Assembly (NCBI GenBank): GCA_046081125.1
Contig: JBJTVH010000057.1
Location: 45,832 to 109,831, forward strand
Source of the DNA: JBEIFW01 sp046081125
GTDB taxonomy: Bacteria; Actinomycetota; Acidimicrobiia; Acidimicrobiales; Ilumatobacteraceae
Direction of reading: 5' to 3'
Length of the DNA stretch: 64,000 nt
Part shown: piece after piece, positions 7,638 through 17,056 of the stretch
Numbering within the stretch: position 1 is the stretch's first letter
Layout: each line of letters begins with the position of its first letter
The notes under the pieces: generated by a model
What the model saw: the letters and a program-made list of their open reading frames with translations, nothing else
The model's database searches: none
What the model was told of the DNA's origin: nothing
Made by a program: the position numbers and the translations under genes

Positions 7638-8975
7638 TTACCGGACGGCGGCGACCTCGGCCGCAGCCGCGGCGGCCGTCTCGACGATCCGGTCCAGCGT
7701 GGTGTCGTCGTGGCCGAGGCCGACGAAGCCAATCTCATAAGCGCCAGGGGCCAGCGCCACCCCCCGACGAAGCATGGCGTGGAAGAACGCTGCGTAGATC
7801 GCGGTGTCGGTCAATCGTGCAGTGTCGTAATCGACCGCAGGCGTCGTCGAGAAGTGCAGGCCGAACAGCGTCTCGAACGTCGGCACGGTGATCGGGAGCC
7901 CTGCGGCGCCGATCGCCTCGCGCAGGCCGGCGGCAAGGCGCGCCACGCGACCACGGAGGACCGCATACACCGAATCGTCGAGCTCGCCCAGCGCAGCGAG
8001 CCCGGCGGCGGTCGCGAGCGGGTTCCCCGACAACGTGCCGGCCTGGTACACGGGCCCGAGGGGCGCCAAGCGCTCCATCACCTCGGCCCGGCCACCGAAC
8101 GCGCCGATGGGCAGACCACCGCCGATCACCTTGCCGAAGCAGGTCAGGTCGGGCCGGACCGGGGATACCCCCTGGAAGCCGCCCCGGTCGACCCGGAAGC
8201 CCGTGATCACCTCGTCGAACACCAGCAGGGCTCCGACCCGGTCGCACTCGAGCCGGAGGCCTTCGAGAAACCCGGGCGCCGGCGGGACCAGGCCCATGTT
8301 CGCGGCCACGGGTTCGACCATGACGCAGGCGACGTCGTCGGCCAGCGTCGGCACCACGTTGTAGGGAGCGACCAGCGTCTGGCTCACGGCCGCCTCGGTG
8401 ACACCGGCAGAGCCGGACAGGCCGAGCGTGGCGACACCCGATCCGCCCTCGGCAAGGAGCGCGTCGCCGTGACCGTGGTAGTTCCCCGAGAACTTGAGCA
8501 CCTTGGGCCGGCCGGTGAAGCCCCGCGCGAGGCGAAGCGCCGTCATCGTCGCCTCCGTCCCGGAATTGACCAGGCGCAGCAGCTCGACCGAGGGCACGCG
8601 AGCGGCGATCTCCTCGGCCAGCTTCACCTCGCGCGCCGTCGGGGCGCCGTAGCTCGTGCCGTCGAGCGCAGCCCGCTGGATCGCACCGGTGACCACCGGG
8701 TGGGCGTGACCGAGGATCACCGCGCCGTAGCTCTGCACGAGATCCAGATACTCGGCGCCTTCCACGTCCCACACCCGTGCCCCGTCCGCCCGGGCCACGA
8801 AGTACGGCGTGCCCCCGACCGACCGGAAGGCGCGGACCGGCGACGACACCCCTCCGGGGATCGCCCGCTGGGCCCGGGCGAAGAGCGACCCGTTGGTGAA
8901 CGCCTCGCCCCGGCACCGGTCCGGTTGGCAACCAGCGGCCGCGCACGCCCCGGGATCGCACACCGGCAGGGTCAT
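7638..8975 (-). CDS. hemL: Glutamate-1-semialdehyde 2,1-aminomutase
   Basis: The 445-residue PLP enzyme converts glutamate-1-semialdehyde to 5-aminolevulinate in the C5 heme pathway. Family marks are NSGTEATM (137-144), the PLP aspartate in DEVITGFR (254-261) and the Schiff-base lysine K282 in CFGKVIGGGLPIGAFGG. It overlaps the hemB stop by ATGA, fixing the start at 8975. Residues 6-21 form a C-x4-C-x4-C-x4-C array ahead of the normal N-terminus (about residue 27); this extension is not part of the canonical enzyme. Confidence 0.95.
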   Translation of the reverse strand: MTLPVCDPGACAAAGCQPDRCRGEAFTNGSLFARAQRAIPGGVSSPVRAFRSVGGTPYFVARADGARVWDVEGAEYLDLVQSYGAVILGHAHPVVTGAIQRAALDGTSYGAPTAREVKLAEEIAARVPSVELLRLVNSGTEATMTALRLARGFTGRPKVLKFSGNYHGHGDALLAEGGSGVATLGLSGSAGVTEAAVSQTLVAPYNVVPTLADDVACVMVEPVAANMGLVPPAPGFLEGLRLECDRVGALLVFDEVITGFRVDRGGFQGVSPVRPDLTCFGKVIGGGLPIGAFGGRAEVMERLAPLGPVYQAGTLSGNPLATAAGLAALGELDDSVYAVLRGRVARLAAGLREAIGAAGLPITVPTFETLFGLHFSTTPAVDYDTARLTDTAIYAAFFHAMLRRGVALAPGAYEIGFVGLGHDDTTLDRIVETAAAAAAEVAAVR

Positions 8976-9961
8976 CGCAGCACCCCTGACTCGGCGAGCT
9001 CACGGGCGAAGTAGGTTAGGATCACGTCCGCCCCGGCCCGCTTCACCGCCGTCAGCTGCTCGAGGGCAACGGCACCGGCGTCGATCCAGCCGTTCGCACC
9101 GGCAGCCTTGATCATCGAGTACTCCCCGGAGACGTGATACGCGGCGACCGGGACGTCGACGGCGGCCCGTACCGCCGCGATCACGTCGAGGTACGTCACC
9201 GCCGGCTTCACCATCACCATGTCGGCGCCCTGTTCGAGATCGGCGACCGCCTCGACGAGCGCTTCGCGGGCGTTGCGCCAGTCCTGCTGATATCCCTTGC
9301 GATCCCCGCCCCCTGCGATCTGGACGTCGACGGCGTCGCGGAAGGGCCCGTACAGGCCGGAGGCGTACTTGGCCGAGTAGGCGAGAATCGCGGTGTCGAC
9401 ATGGCCGGCCCCGTCGAGGCCGGCCCGGATGGCCGCGACCTGGCCGTCCATCATCCCGGACGGGGCCACGACGTGCGCCCCGGCCACCGCCTGGGCGAGC
9501 GCGGCCCGCACGTACAACTCGACCGTCGCGTCGTTGTCGACCGTCCCGTCGGCGCCCACGATCCCGCAGTGGCCGTGGTCGGTGTACTCGTCGAGGCAGC
9601 AATCGGCCATCACGACCATGCGGTCGCCGATGTCGTCGCGCACGTCGCGCAGCGCCACCTGCACGATGCCGTCGGGATTCCACGCTTCGCTTCCCGATGC
9701 GTCCTTGCGGGCCGGCACGCCGAACAGGATCACGGCCGGGACTCCGAGATCGGCGAGCGCGCGCACCTCCTTGCGGAGGCTTTCACGGGAATGCTGCACG
9801 ATCCCCGGGAGGCTGGCGATCGGCTGCGGTTCGTCGACGCCCTCACGCACGAACAGCGGGGCCACGAGGTCGTCGAGGCCGAGCCGCGTCTCGGCCACGA
9901 GGCGGCGCAGGGCCGCCGTCGTGCGCAAGCGGCGCGGGCGGCGGACGGGGAAGCCGGTCAC
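8972..9961 (-). CDS. hemB: Delta-aminolevulinic acid dehydratase (porphobilinogen synthase)
   Basis: The 329-residue enzyme condenses two 5-aminolevulinates. Active-site lysines are K198 (AYSAKYASG) and K252 (VMVKPAVTYLD). The metal loop reads ADCCLDEYTDHGHCG (119-133). Relative to the three-cysteine zinc site of E. coli, the middle ligand position is aspartate (D124) while C122 and C132 remain. GTG 9961 is chosen because it gives the usual family length and a TAGCAT -10 lies 7 nt upstream; longer readings add only low-complexity Arg-rich sequence. It is translationally coupled to hemL. Confidence 0.93.
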   Translation of the reverse strand: MTGFPVRRPRRLRTTAALRRLVAETRLGLDDLVAPLFVREGVDEPQPIASLPGIVQHSRESLRKEVRALADLGVPAVILFGVPARKDASGSEAWNPDGIVQVALRDVRDDIGDRMVVMADCCLDEYTDHGHCGIVGADGTVDNDATVELYVRAALAQAVAGAHVVAPSGMMDGQVAAIRAGLDGAGHVDTAILAYSAKYASGLYGPFRDAVDVQIAGGGDRKGYQQDWRNAREALVEAVADLEQGADMVMVKPAVTYLDVIAAVRAAVDVPVAAYHVSGEYSMIKAAGANGWIDAGAVALEQLTAVKRAGADVILTYFARELAESGVLR

Positions 9962-9968
9962 GGTCTCG

Positions 9969-9974
9969 ATGCTA
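9969..9974 (-). promoter_or_regulatory. -10 box for leaderless hemB-hemL
   Basis: TAGCAT on the minus strand ends 7 nt before GTG 9961, placing the transcription start at the start codon. Confidence 0.5.
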
Positions 9975-10093
9975 CGGCGGTCGCTGCGCTCGGGCGCGGT
10001 GGACCCGAGCGAACGGTGTCTTGACCGTGGTGCCGCCGTCTTGACCGGGCGCCGCATGAAACGTGCCCTCGGGTCGGCCGAGCAGACAGCGGT

Positions 10094-10711
10094 ATGGATT
10101 CCGACACTCGCCCGCTGGCGCCTCCGCCGCCACCCCCCGGCCGGTTCGGGTCCCCGCTGGGCGCACCGCCGTGTCCGCTGCCGTATCCCGGCGCCCTGCC
10201 GCACCCCGGCGCCCTGCCGCACCCCGGCGCGGCGCCCACCCCGCCGCCACCACCTCCGCCGTCTGCGACGACCCCGGCCCCGGTTGCCCCGGTCCGAGAC
10301 CGGCGGGTGTCGGAGGTCCCCGCGTACATCCCGCCCGACGACGAGCCCAAGCCGACCGTCCGACCCGTGACCCAGCCCCTACCGGCGGAGCCGGTGCTCC
10401 ACTACGGCCACCTGCTCGGGCTCGGTGATGCGGGCCGGGACATGAACGTCGCCCGCGAGTTCGCCGCCCCGGCGTTCAGTCCCGCCACGGAGGCCGCCCC
10501 GGAACGGATCGGACGGGCGCGCCCGGAACGTCCGGTGTGGACCGGTGGCTTCAGCCCGACGGTGCTCGCCATTGCGGTGGTGGCGTTCGTCGCGGTGCTC
10601 TTCGGGGCCTGGCAACTGCTGTCGAGCGACCGCCGCCCACCGCCGGTGCCGGCGGTCGTCGACCTCAACGCTCCCGGCGGCGCGCCGGGCGGCGCGGCCG
10701 AGGGTCCGTAG
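10094..10711 (+). CDS. Proline-rich single-pass membrane protein
   Basis: The 205-residue protein has three parts: a cytoplasmic-type Pro-rich region (10-68) with tandem PGALPH repeats and poly-Pro runs, a mixed region (70-150), and one helix at about 155-175 with a short Pro/Gly-rich outer tail. The ATG at 10094 is the first start after hemB's divergent promoter. No family is recognised; Pro-rich stretches suggest protein contacts. The base pattern and clear helix support a real gene, but homologs would be needed to be certain. Confidence 0.65.
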   Translation: MDSDTRPLAPPPPPPGRFGSPLGAPPCPLPYPGALPHPGALPHPGAAPTPPPPPPPSATTPAPVAPVRDRRVSEVPAYIPPDDEPKPTVRPVTQPLPAEPVLHYGHLLGLGDAGRDMNVAREFAAPAFSPATEAAPERIGRARPERPVWTGGFSPTVLAIAVVAFVAVLFGAWQLLSSDRRPPPVPAVVDLNAPGGAPGGAAEGP

Positions 10712-10739
10712 GGATCGGCCGGCACCGAGGACGACGGCG

Positions 10740-12041
<1,302 letters not shown>

Positions 12042-12047
12042 GCGGAA

Positions 12048-12053
12048 AGTGTA
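12048..12053 (-). promoter_or_regulatory. -10 box for leaderless ino1
   Basis: TACACT on the minus strand ends 6 nt before ATG 12041. Confidence 0.5.
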
Positions 12054-12066
12054 GCATCTCTTCATC

Positions 12067-12083
12067 GATTACGACGTATAATC
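12067..12083. promoter_or_regulatory. LysR-type operator overlapping the LysR -10
   Basis: The perfect inverted repeat GATTA-N7-TAATC contains a T-N11-A core (T69 to A81 of the line), the usual LysR box. Its right arm lies inside TATAAT (12077-12082), the -10 of the LysR gene. It also sits 26-42 bp upstream of the predicted ino1 start. Autorepression plus control of ino1 is the classic divergent LysR layout (inference). Confidence 0.5.
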
Positions 12084-12093
12084 AGCACCGCTG

Positions 12094-13005
12094 ATGGTCA
12101 ACGATCGCCTCCTCGACATCACCCTCCGGCAACTCGTCGCGCTGCGTGAGGCCGCAAATTCGCCGACCTGGGCGGTCGCAGCCGAGCGGGTCGGCGTGAC
12201 CCCGTCGGCTCTGTCGCAATCGCTCGCCGAGCTCGAGCGTCGCCTCGGCATCCCGCTGTTCGAACCCGACGGCCGGCGGCGGCGCCTGCGAGAGCAGGCC
12301 CGGGAGGTGCTCGCATTCGCCAACCGGGTCACCGCGCAGACCGGCGACCTGCGGGACCATCTCGACGCCGTTCGCAACGGCCATCGCGGCCGGCTCCGTG
12401 TCGGAATGATCGACGCGGCTGCCCTCTACCGGCTGCCCGGCGCGATCCGGTCGCTACGCGAGCAACGCCCGGAGGTCGAAGTCGAGGTGGTCGTCGACAA
12501 CACGAGCAGGCTGATGGACCTCATCGACCGGGGCGAGCTCGACCTCGCCGTCGTCGTCAGCCCGAACCACCGGCTGCGGGCCGAGCCCCACGCCTACCGC
12601 ACCTGCGTGCTGCTCGCGGAGCCGTTCAGCGTGTACTCGCCCTCGCCGGCGGCATCCCTTGCCGAGGGGAGCGGGGCTCGGTGGGTGTCGTACCCGCGCG
12701 ACTCGAACACCCGGGGTCTCACCGACGTTGCCCTCGCCGGTGCGGGCATCGTTCCGCAGGTCGTGACCGAGAGCGGCAATCCTGACGTGTTGGTGCAACT
12801 GGTCCGCCTCGGAGTCGGCTGGGCGCTACTGCCCGTCGACGTGGCCGAGCGGGGCCCGGATCCGCTCCATCCCGTGCCGGGCGGAGCGCTCCTGCGCCGG
12901 ACGCTGTGCGCCGTGGAGCGCGCCGATCGGCCGGCCGACCCGCTACGGGCGCAGCTCACCGCCGAACTGGTGACCGAAGCCGAGGCCCCGAACCCCCGAC
13001 CCTGA
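12094..13005 (+). CDS. LysR-family transcriptional regulator
   Basis: The 303-residue protein has an N-terminal winged helix (residues 8-66; AAERVGVTPSALSQSLAELE is the recognition region, then RRLGIPLFE) and a periplasmic-binding-like effector domain (90-300). The ATG at 12094 follows TATAAT (12077-12082) by 11 nt. It is divergent from ino1, so inositol synthesis is a likely target. Its 3' end overlaps the convergent HAD gene by 63 bp. Confidence 0.9.
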   Translation: MVNDRLLDITLRQLVALREAANSPTWAVAAERVGVTPSALSQSLAELERRLGIPLFEPDGRRRRLREQAREVLAFANRVTAQTGDLRDHLDAVRNGHRGRLRVGMIDAAALYRLPGAIRSLREQRPEVEVEVVVDNTSRLMDLIDRGELDLAVVVSPNHRLRAEPHAYRTCVLLAEPFSVYSPSPAASLAEGSGARWVSYPRDSNTRGLTDVALAGAGIVPQVVTESGNPDVLVQLVRLGVGWALLPVDVAERGPDPLHPVPGGALLRRTLCAVERADRPADPLRAQLTAELVTEAEAPNPRP

Positions 13006-13659
13006 CGGCACGGCCGTGGCCAGCGAGGCGAGGCACACCTCCTCGAGCGATTCGACGATCAGGTCGACGTGGTCGAAGGCGTGTCCGTGGCTCATCGAGG
13101 TCGGGCAGGCGACGGTCCACAGTCCCGCCCGGTGGGCGCTGAGCGAGCCGGCTTCGGAGTCCTCGAAGGCGATCGCGGCCCACGGTGCGACACCGAGCCG
13201 TTGGCACGCCGTCCGGTAGGGCTCGGGATCGGGCTTGCCGGCGAACACCTGGTCGATGGTGACCACGGCGCCGAACCGATGCTGGAGCCCGAGGGAGGCC
13301 AATCGGTCCGCGACCCACGGGCCGTCGGCGTTCGACGCGATCGCCACCGGGATCCCCCGTTCGGCCGCCGCATCGAGCAGGGCCGACACGCCCGGCCGCG
13401 GCTCGAGCAAATCGAGCAGGTCACGGCGGTAGCGGCGATGACGTTCGACGACACGGCCGGCGTCGACCGGGCGGCGGCAGATGGCCACGAGCAGTCCGAC
13501 GAGATCGACGGACTGCACCGTGCCGACGAGCGGTGCCCAGACCTCGATCGGGAGATCGCACCCGTAGTCGGCGAACGTGCACCGAGCCGCCTCGAACTCG
13601 ACGTACTCGGTGTCGGCGATCGTCCCGTCGAAGTCGAACACCAGAGCGCTGGGTCCCAC
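12943..13659 (-). CDS. HAD-superfamily phosphatase (beta-phosphoglucomutase/phosphoglycolate type)
   Basis: The 238-residue protein has motif I D9-F-D11-G-T (residues 7-13), a helical cap, motif II near IASNADG, the lysine in AGKPDPEPY and motif III FEDSEAG. The substrate cannot be told from sequence. GTG 13659 is chosen because it gives a normal HAD N-terminus and a TAGCGT -10 lies 8 nt upstream. Its coding end overlaps the LysR gene tail to tail. Confidence 0.88.
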   Translation of the reverse strand: MGPSALVFDFDGTIADTEYVEFEAARCTFADYGCDLPIEVWAPLVGTVQSVDLVGLLVAICRRPVDAGRVVERHRRYRRDLLDLLEPRPGVSALLDAAAERGIPVAIASNADGPWVADRLASLGLQHRFGAVVTIDQVFAGKPDPEPYRTACQRLGVAPWAAIAFEDSEAGSLSAHRAGLWTVACPTSMSHGHAFDHVDLIVESLEEVCLASLATAVPSGSGVRGLGFGHQFGGELRP

Positions 13660-13667
13660 GACCCGGA

Positions 13668-13673
13668 ACGCTA
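13668..13673 (-). promoter_or_regulatory. -10 box for leaderless HAD gene
   Basis: TAGCGT on the minus strand ends 8 nt before GTG 13659. Confidence 0.45.
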
Positions 13674-13738
13674 TCGGTCGGGTCGGCGGGAGCAACCTGC
13701 CCGCACGGCGACCACGCCGGTCTTGCCAGACTGTTTCC

Positions 13739-15025
13739 GTGCGGATCCCGGTCGGTGTCGTCGTACGAGCGCGCCGCACGAACACCTACGGGTTGAACGT
13801 GGTGCTCGGCGCGCTCGACCACGCCGGGCCATCGACCGGGTGGACCGCCGAGATCGTCGAGGCCGAAGCCGACCTCGCTGCTGCGGTGGAACGGGCGCTC
13901 GCCGCATGCGACCGCGTGCTCGTCTGCTGGTCGTTCTACTCCCCCGACGTCGGGACCGTCACCGCCGAACTGGCCGGTATCCGTCGGGCCGTGAGCGACC
14001 CCGGCCACCGGGTGACCCATCTCGCGGGTGGCGTGCACGCAATGGCCGAACCGGCCGCGACGCTCGCGCTCGGATTCGACCTTGCGGCGACCGGCGAAGG
14101 CGAGCAGCTCCTCGTCGACCTGGTCGACGTGCTCATCGAGGGCCGCGCGCTCGCGGACGTCGCAGGACTCGCCTGGCTCGACGGGGAGGGGGTCCTGGTG
14201 CGCACGGCCACGCCGCCGCGCCACCCGCTGGACGCGTTCCCGCCGTTCGCGGCCCGCTGGAGGCGGTACAACCCGATCGAGATCACGCGCGGCTGCATCT
14301 ACGCGTGCCGTTTCTGCCAGACGCCGTATGCCTTCAAGGCCACCTTCCGCCACCGCAGCGTCGAGTCCGTCGCCGATGCCGTCACGCACATGCGCACCCG
14401 CGGCATGCGCTACGTCCGGTTCCTCACCCCGACGGCGTTGTCGTACGGCGCCGACGGCCCCGACGGCGATCTCGGGGCCGTCGAGGCGCTGCTCGCTGCG
14501 GCGCGTGCCGCGATCGGCCCCGACGGCAAGCTCTACTTCGGGACGTTCCCCTCGGAGTTGCGGCCCGAGCACGTCACCGATGAGGCGATGCGCCTCATCA
14601 CTCGCTTCTGCGACAACCGTTCCGTCCAGATCGGCGCCCAGTCGGGAAGCGAGGCCGTGCTCGCGTCGGCCAAGCGCGGGCACGGGGTCGAGGCCGTGGA
14701 ACGCGCCGTGCGCGTCGCGCTCGCCCACGGTCTGCGGCCGGATGTCGACCTGCTGTTCGGGCTCCCCGGGGAGACCGACGCCGATGCGCGCGCCTCGCTC
14801 GCGCTCGCCGAGCGGTTGACCGCCCTCGGCGCCCGCATGCACGGGCACACGTTCCTCCCGCTGCCCGGCACCCCCTACCGGTCGGCACCGCCGGGAGCCG
14901 TCTCCGACGCCGTCCGACTCGACCTCGAACGGCTCGCCGCCCGCGGCGCGCTCTACGGCCAGTGGGCCCGGCAAGAGCGCGCGGCCGTGACCCTCGCCCG
15001 ACCTCAGGCCCGGCCCGGGAAATAG
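13739..15025 (+). CDS. B12-binding/radical SAM protein (MJ_1487-like)
   Basis: The 428-residue protein has an N-terminal cobalamin-binding-like Rossmann region (residues 5-125) and a radical SAM core with C186-x3-C190-x2-C193 (RGCIYACRFCQT). The C-terminal half shows GLPGETDADARASLALAE, typical of this superfamily. It resembles TIGR04013-type proteins of unknown reaction. GTG 13739 is used because translation further upstream crosses the HAD promoter. It overlaps the convergent gene at 15004 by 22 bp. Confidence 0.85.
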   Translation: MRIPVGVVVRARRTNTYGLNVVLGALDHAGPSTGWTAEIVEAEADLAAAVERALAACDRVLVCWSFYSPDVGTVTAELAGIRRAVSDPGHRVTHLAGGVHAMAEPAATLALGFDLAATGEGEQLLVDLVDVLIEGRALADVAGLAWLDGEGVLVRTATPPRHPLDAFPPFAARWRRYNPIEITRGCIYACRFCQTPYAFKATFRHRSVESVADAVTHMRTRGMRYVRFLTPTALSYGADGPDGDLGAVEALLAAARAAIGPDGKLYFGTFPSELRPEHVTDEAMRLITRFCDNRSVQIGAQSGSEAVLASAKRGHGVEAVERAVRVALAHGLRPDVDLLFGLPGETDADARASLALAERLTALGARMHGHTFLPLPGTPYRSAPPGAVSDAVRLDLERLAARGALYGQWARQERAAVTLARPQARPGK

Positions 15026-15465
15026 AACCCGGGCCGCGCCTCGATCTCGTGGGAGTTGCGGGCGAGCACGATCTCCCGGGACTCGGCTGCGAGCGCCCCG
15101 TCGCCCGAGGCGAAGGCCGCATCGATCGCCTCGGACAGCACCGCCGAGGCCGAGCGGTACCGCGCGACGCGGTCGTCGAGATGCAGGGCCTCGCCGCGTT
15201 CCGCGACGTGCGCGGCGTGCGCCTCGAGTGCCCGGACCAGCCCGGGCGAGGACGGGACGCGACCGGCGAACGCCAGGATCGCCGCCTCTTCCTCGGCCAT
15301 CCACGCCAACTCGTGCGCAGCGCGCACCGCGCAGGACCGCACGACCTGTTCGAGCATCTCCACGCTCACCCGGACCGTTGCGTCCTCGATGCGGGGCAGG
15401 ATCACCTCGCGCAGCTCCCGGGCCACGTCGATCAGGAGCTGCTCGGTCGTCGGGCCGGTGATCAT
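15004..15465 (-). CDS. Small helical protein coupled to APH kinase
   Basis: The 153-residue, Ala/Glu/Arg-rich protein is probably all helical, with no membrane segment or cysteine pattern. ATG 15465 overlaps the stop of the kinase gene (ATGA), so the two are translated together. Paired genes of this kind often follow acyl-CoA-dehydrogenase-associated kinases, but I cannot name the family. Confidence 0.75.
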   Translation of the reverse strand: MITGPTTEQLLIDVARELREVILPRIEDATVRVSVEMLEQVVRSCAVRAAHELAWMAEEEAAILAFAGRVPSSPGLVRALEAHAAHVAERGEALHLDDRVARYRSASAVLSEAIDAAFASGDGALAAESREIVLARNSHEIEARPGFYFPGRA

Positions 15466-16472
15466 CGCAACGCCTCCAGCTGGCCGATCGCATCGAGGAA
15501 GTTCGTGTAGCCCACGGTCGACAGGATCGTGTTGAACGACACGTTTGCGCCCCGTCGTTCCCCTCGGGCCATCCCGGCACACCCGTGGTGAAGGCCTTCG
15601 ACCGCCGTCGTGGTGGACAGGATGGTGAACCAGGCGAAGGTGAACGGGTTCACGTCGTCCTCCGAGAGCCCGGTGCGCTCCCGGAACCGCCGCAGGTATC
15701 CGTCGAGGTCGAGGGCGGCCAGGTTCGGCGGCACCGCACCGGAGTAGGCGTTGTAGTAGCCCAGGTCCTCGCGGGGGTCGCCGATGCGTGAGAACTCCCA
15801 GTCGATCAGCCGCCACGTGCCGTCGTCGGCGACGAGCACGTTCGCCGCTTGGAAGTCGCCGTGCACCAACCGGAACGGCAGCGGCCGCGGCCGGTTCCGG
15901 TCGAGCCAGGCCACCAGGTAGCGGATGATCGGGAGCGCCTCGACGTGGTCGGTCTCGATGCGGCGCCAGCGGGCGAGGTGGCCGTCGATGTAGGCGTGCC
16001 AGTCGTGCGGCGCCGCGAGGCCGAGCTGCGAGGGCTCCGTGGCGGCGACGGCGGCCATCAGCTCGGCGAACCGCTCGGCGGCATGGGCCGGGTCGCCGCC
16101 GGCATCGAAGTGGGCCTGCAAGGTCCGGGACGGCACGTACTCGATGAACAGCGCCTTCGAGCCGAACCATGCCTCGTCCTCGACGAACCACCGAACCCCC
16201 GGCACCGGCAGCGTTGACGCCGCCGACAGCGCAGCCAGCAACCGATGTTCGGCCGAGCGATCCGAGGCCAGAGTCGCCAGCTCCGGCGGTGGATCGGCGC
16301 GCATCACGAGCGTCTCGGTCCCACCGCCGGGCCACTCCAGCACCACCTTGGCCATCACCCGGGAGAACCCGCCGGCGATGAGCACGTAGGTCGCGACCCG
16401 GGCCGGCGTCCCCTGGGACCCGAGCCAGGCCTCGATACGAGCGGGCATCGCTGCGACGTCGAGTGCGCTCAT
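15462..16472 (-). CDS. Aminoglycoside-phosphotransferase-family kinase
   Basis: The 336-residue protein has a protein-kinase-like fold: a weak Gly loop GGFSRVMAK, the catalytic loop LVHGDFQAANVL and the metal-binding LIDWEFSRIGDPREDL. It looks like the APH domain found with acyl-CoA dehydrogenases (ACAD10/11 type) rather than a drug-resistance enzyme. A role in lipid or hydroxyacyl-CoA metabolism is possible, and other acyl-CoA genes lie 3-12 kb away (inference). Confidence 0.88.
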   Translation of the reverse strand: MSALDVAAMPARIEAWLGSQGTPARVATYVLIAGGFSRVMAKVVLEWPGGGTETLVMRADPPPELATLASDRSAEHRLLAALSAASTLPVPGVRWFVEDEAWFGSKALFIEYVPSRTLQAHFDAGGDPAHAAERFAELMAAVAATEPSQLGLAAPHDWHAYIDGHLARWRRIETDHVEALPIIRYLVAWLDRNRPRPLPFRLVHGDFQAANVLVADDGTWRLIDWEFSRIGDPREDLGYYNAYSGAVPPNLAALDLDGYLRRFRERTGLSEDDVNPFTFAWFTILSTTTAVEGLHHGCAGMARGERRGANVSFNTILSTVGYTNFLDAIGQLEALR

Positions 16473-16478
16473 ACCCCG

Positions 16479-16484
16479 ACCCTA
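16479..16484 (-). promoter_or_regulatory. -10 box for leaderless APH kinase
   Basis: TAGGGT on the minus strand ends 6 nt before ATG 16472. Confidence 0.45.
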
Positions 16485-16555
16485 GTGTTCGTCCCCGGCG
16501 CCGGTCTCCCGGCGCCCGGCGTAGCGTAGGCGGCCGTGCTCGCCCGGACGACGAC

Positions 16556-17047
16556 ATGACCATCCGGCTCCGCGAGGCGACGCCAGCGGACGCCGCTGCG
16601 CTCGCCGCGCTCCTCGCCGGCGGGACCCTCGACCCGAGCCGGGAGGATCCGGCGGATCCGGAGCCGTACCGCGACGCGCTCGCCGAGATCGCCGCCGCGG
16701 CGAACGCCTGGGTGCTCGTCGCCGAGGACGACGACACCGGCGAGGTCGTCGGAATGTGCCAGCTCTTCGTGTTCCGCCACGTCCAGGAGCGAGGGCGTCG
16801 CTGCGCCGAGATCGAGTCCGCCCACGTGCGGTCCGACCGGCGGGGCCAGGGCATCGGGGCGATGCTCGCTGCGGCGTGCGTCGAACGAGCGCAGGCGGCC
16901 GGCTGCTACCGGGTGCAGCTCACCTCGAACGCCCGGCGCCACGACGCCCACCGGTTCTGGGAGCGCCAAGGGTTCACCGCCAGCCATCTCGGATTCAAGC
17001 GTTCGCTCGACGGGCCCGCCCCGGGCCCGGCTCGGGAGGACCGTTAG
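16556..17047 (+). CDS. GNAT-family N-acetyltransferase
   Basis: The 163-residue protein shows the acetyl-CoA loop in RSDRRGQGIGAMLAAACVER (about 93-112) and the C-terminal FWERQGF element. ATG 16556 begins the typical MTIRLREATPADA. The substrate is unknown. It runs 9 nt ahead of the flavoprotein gene but that gene has its own -10. Confidence 0.88.
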   Translation: MTIRLREATPADAAALAALLAGGTLDPSREDPADPEPYRDALAEIAAAANAWVLVAEDDDTGEVVGMCQLFVFRHVQERGRRCAEIESAHVRSDRRGQGIGAMLAAACVERAQAAGCYRVQLTSNARRHDAHRFWERQGFTASHLGFKRSLDGPAPGPAREDR

Positions 17048-17050
17048 CCT
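17045..17050 (+). promoter_or_regulatory. -10 box for leaderless flavoprotein gene
   Basis: TAGCCT ends 6 nt before ATG 17057; it overlaps the GNAT stop codon. Confidence 0.45.
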
Positions 17051-17056
17051 TCGACG

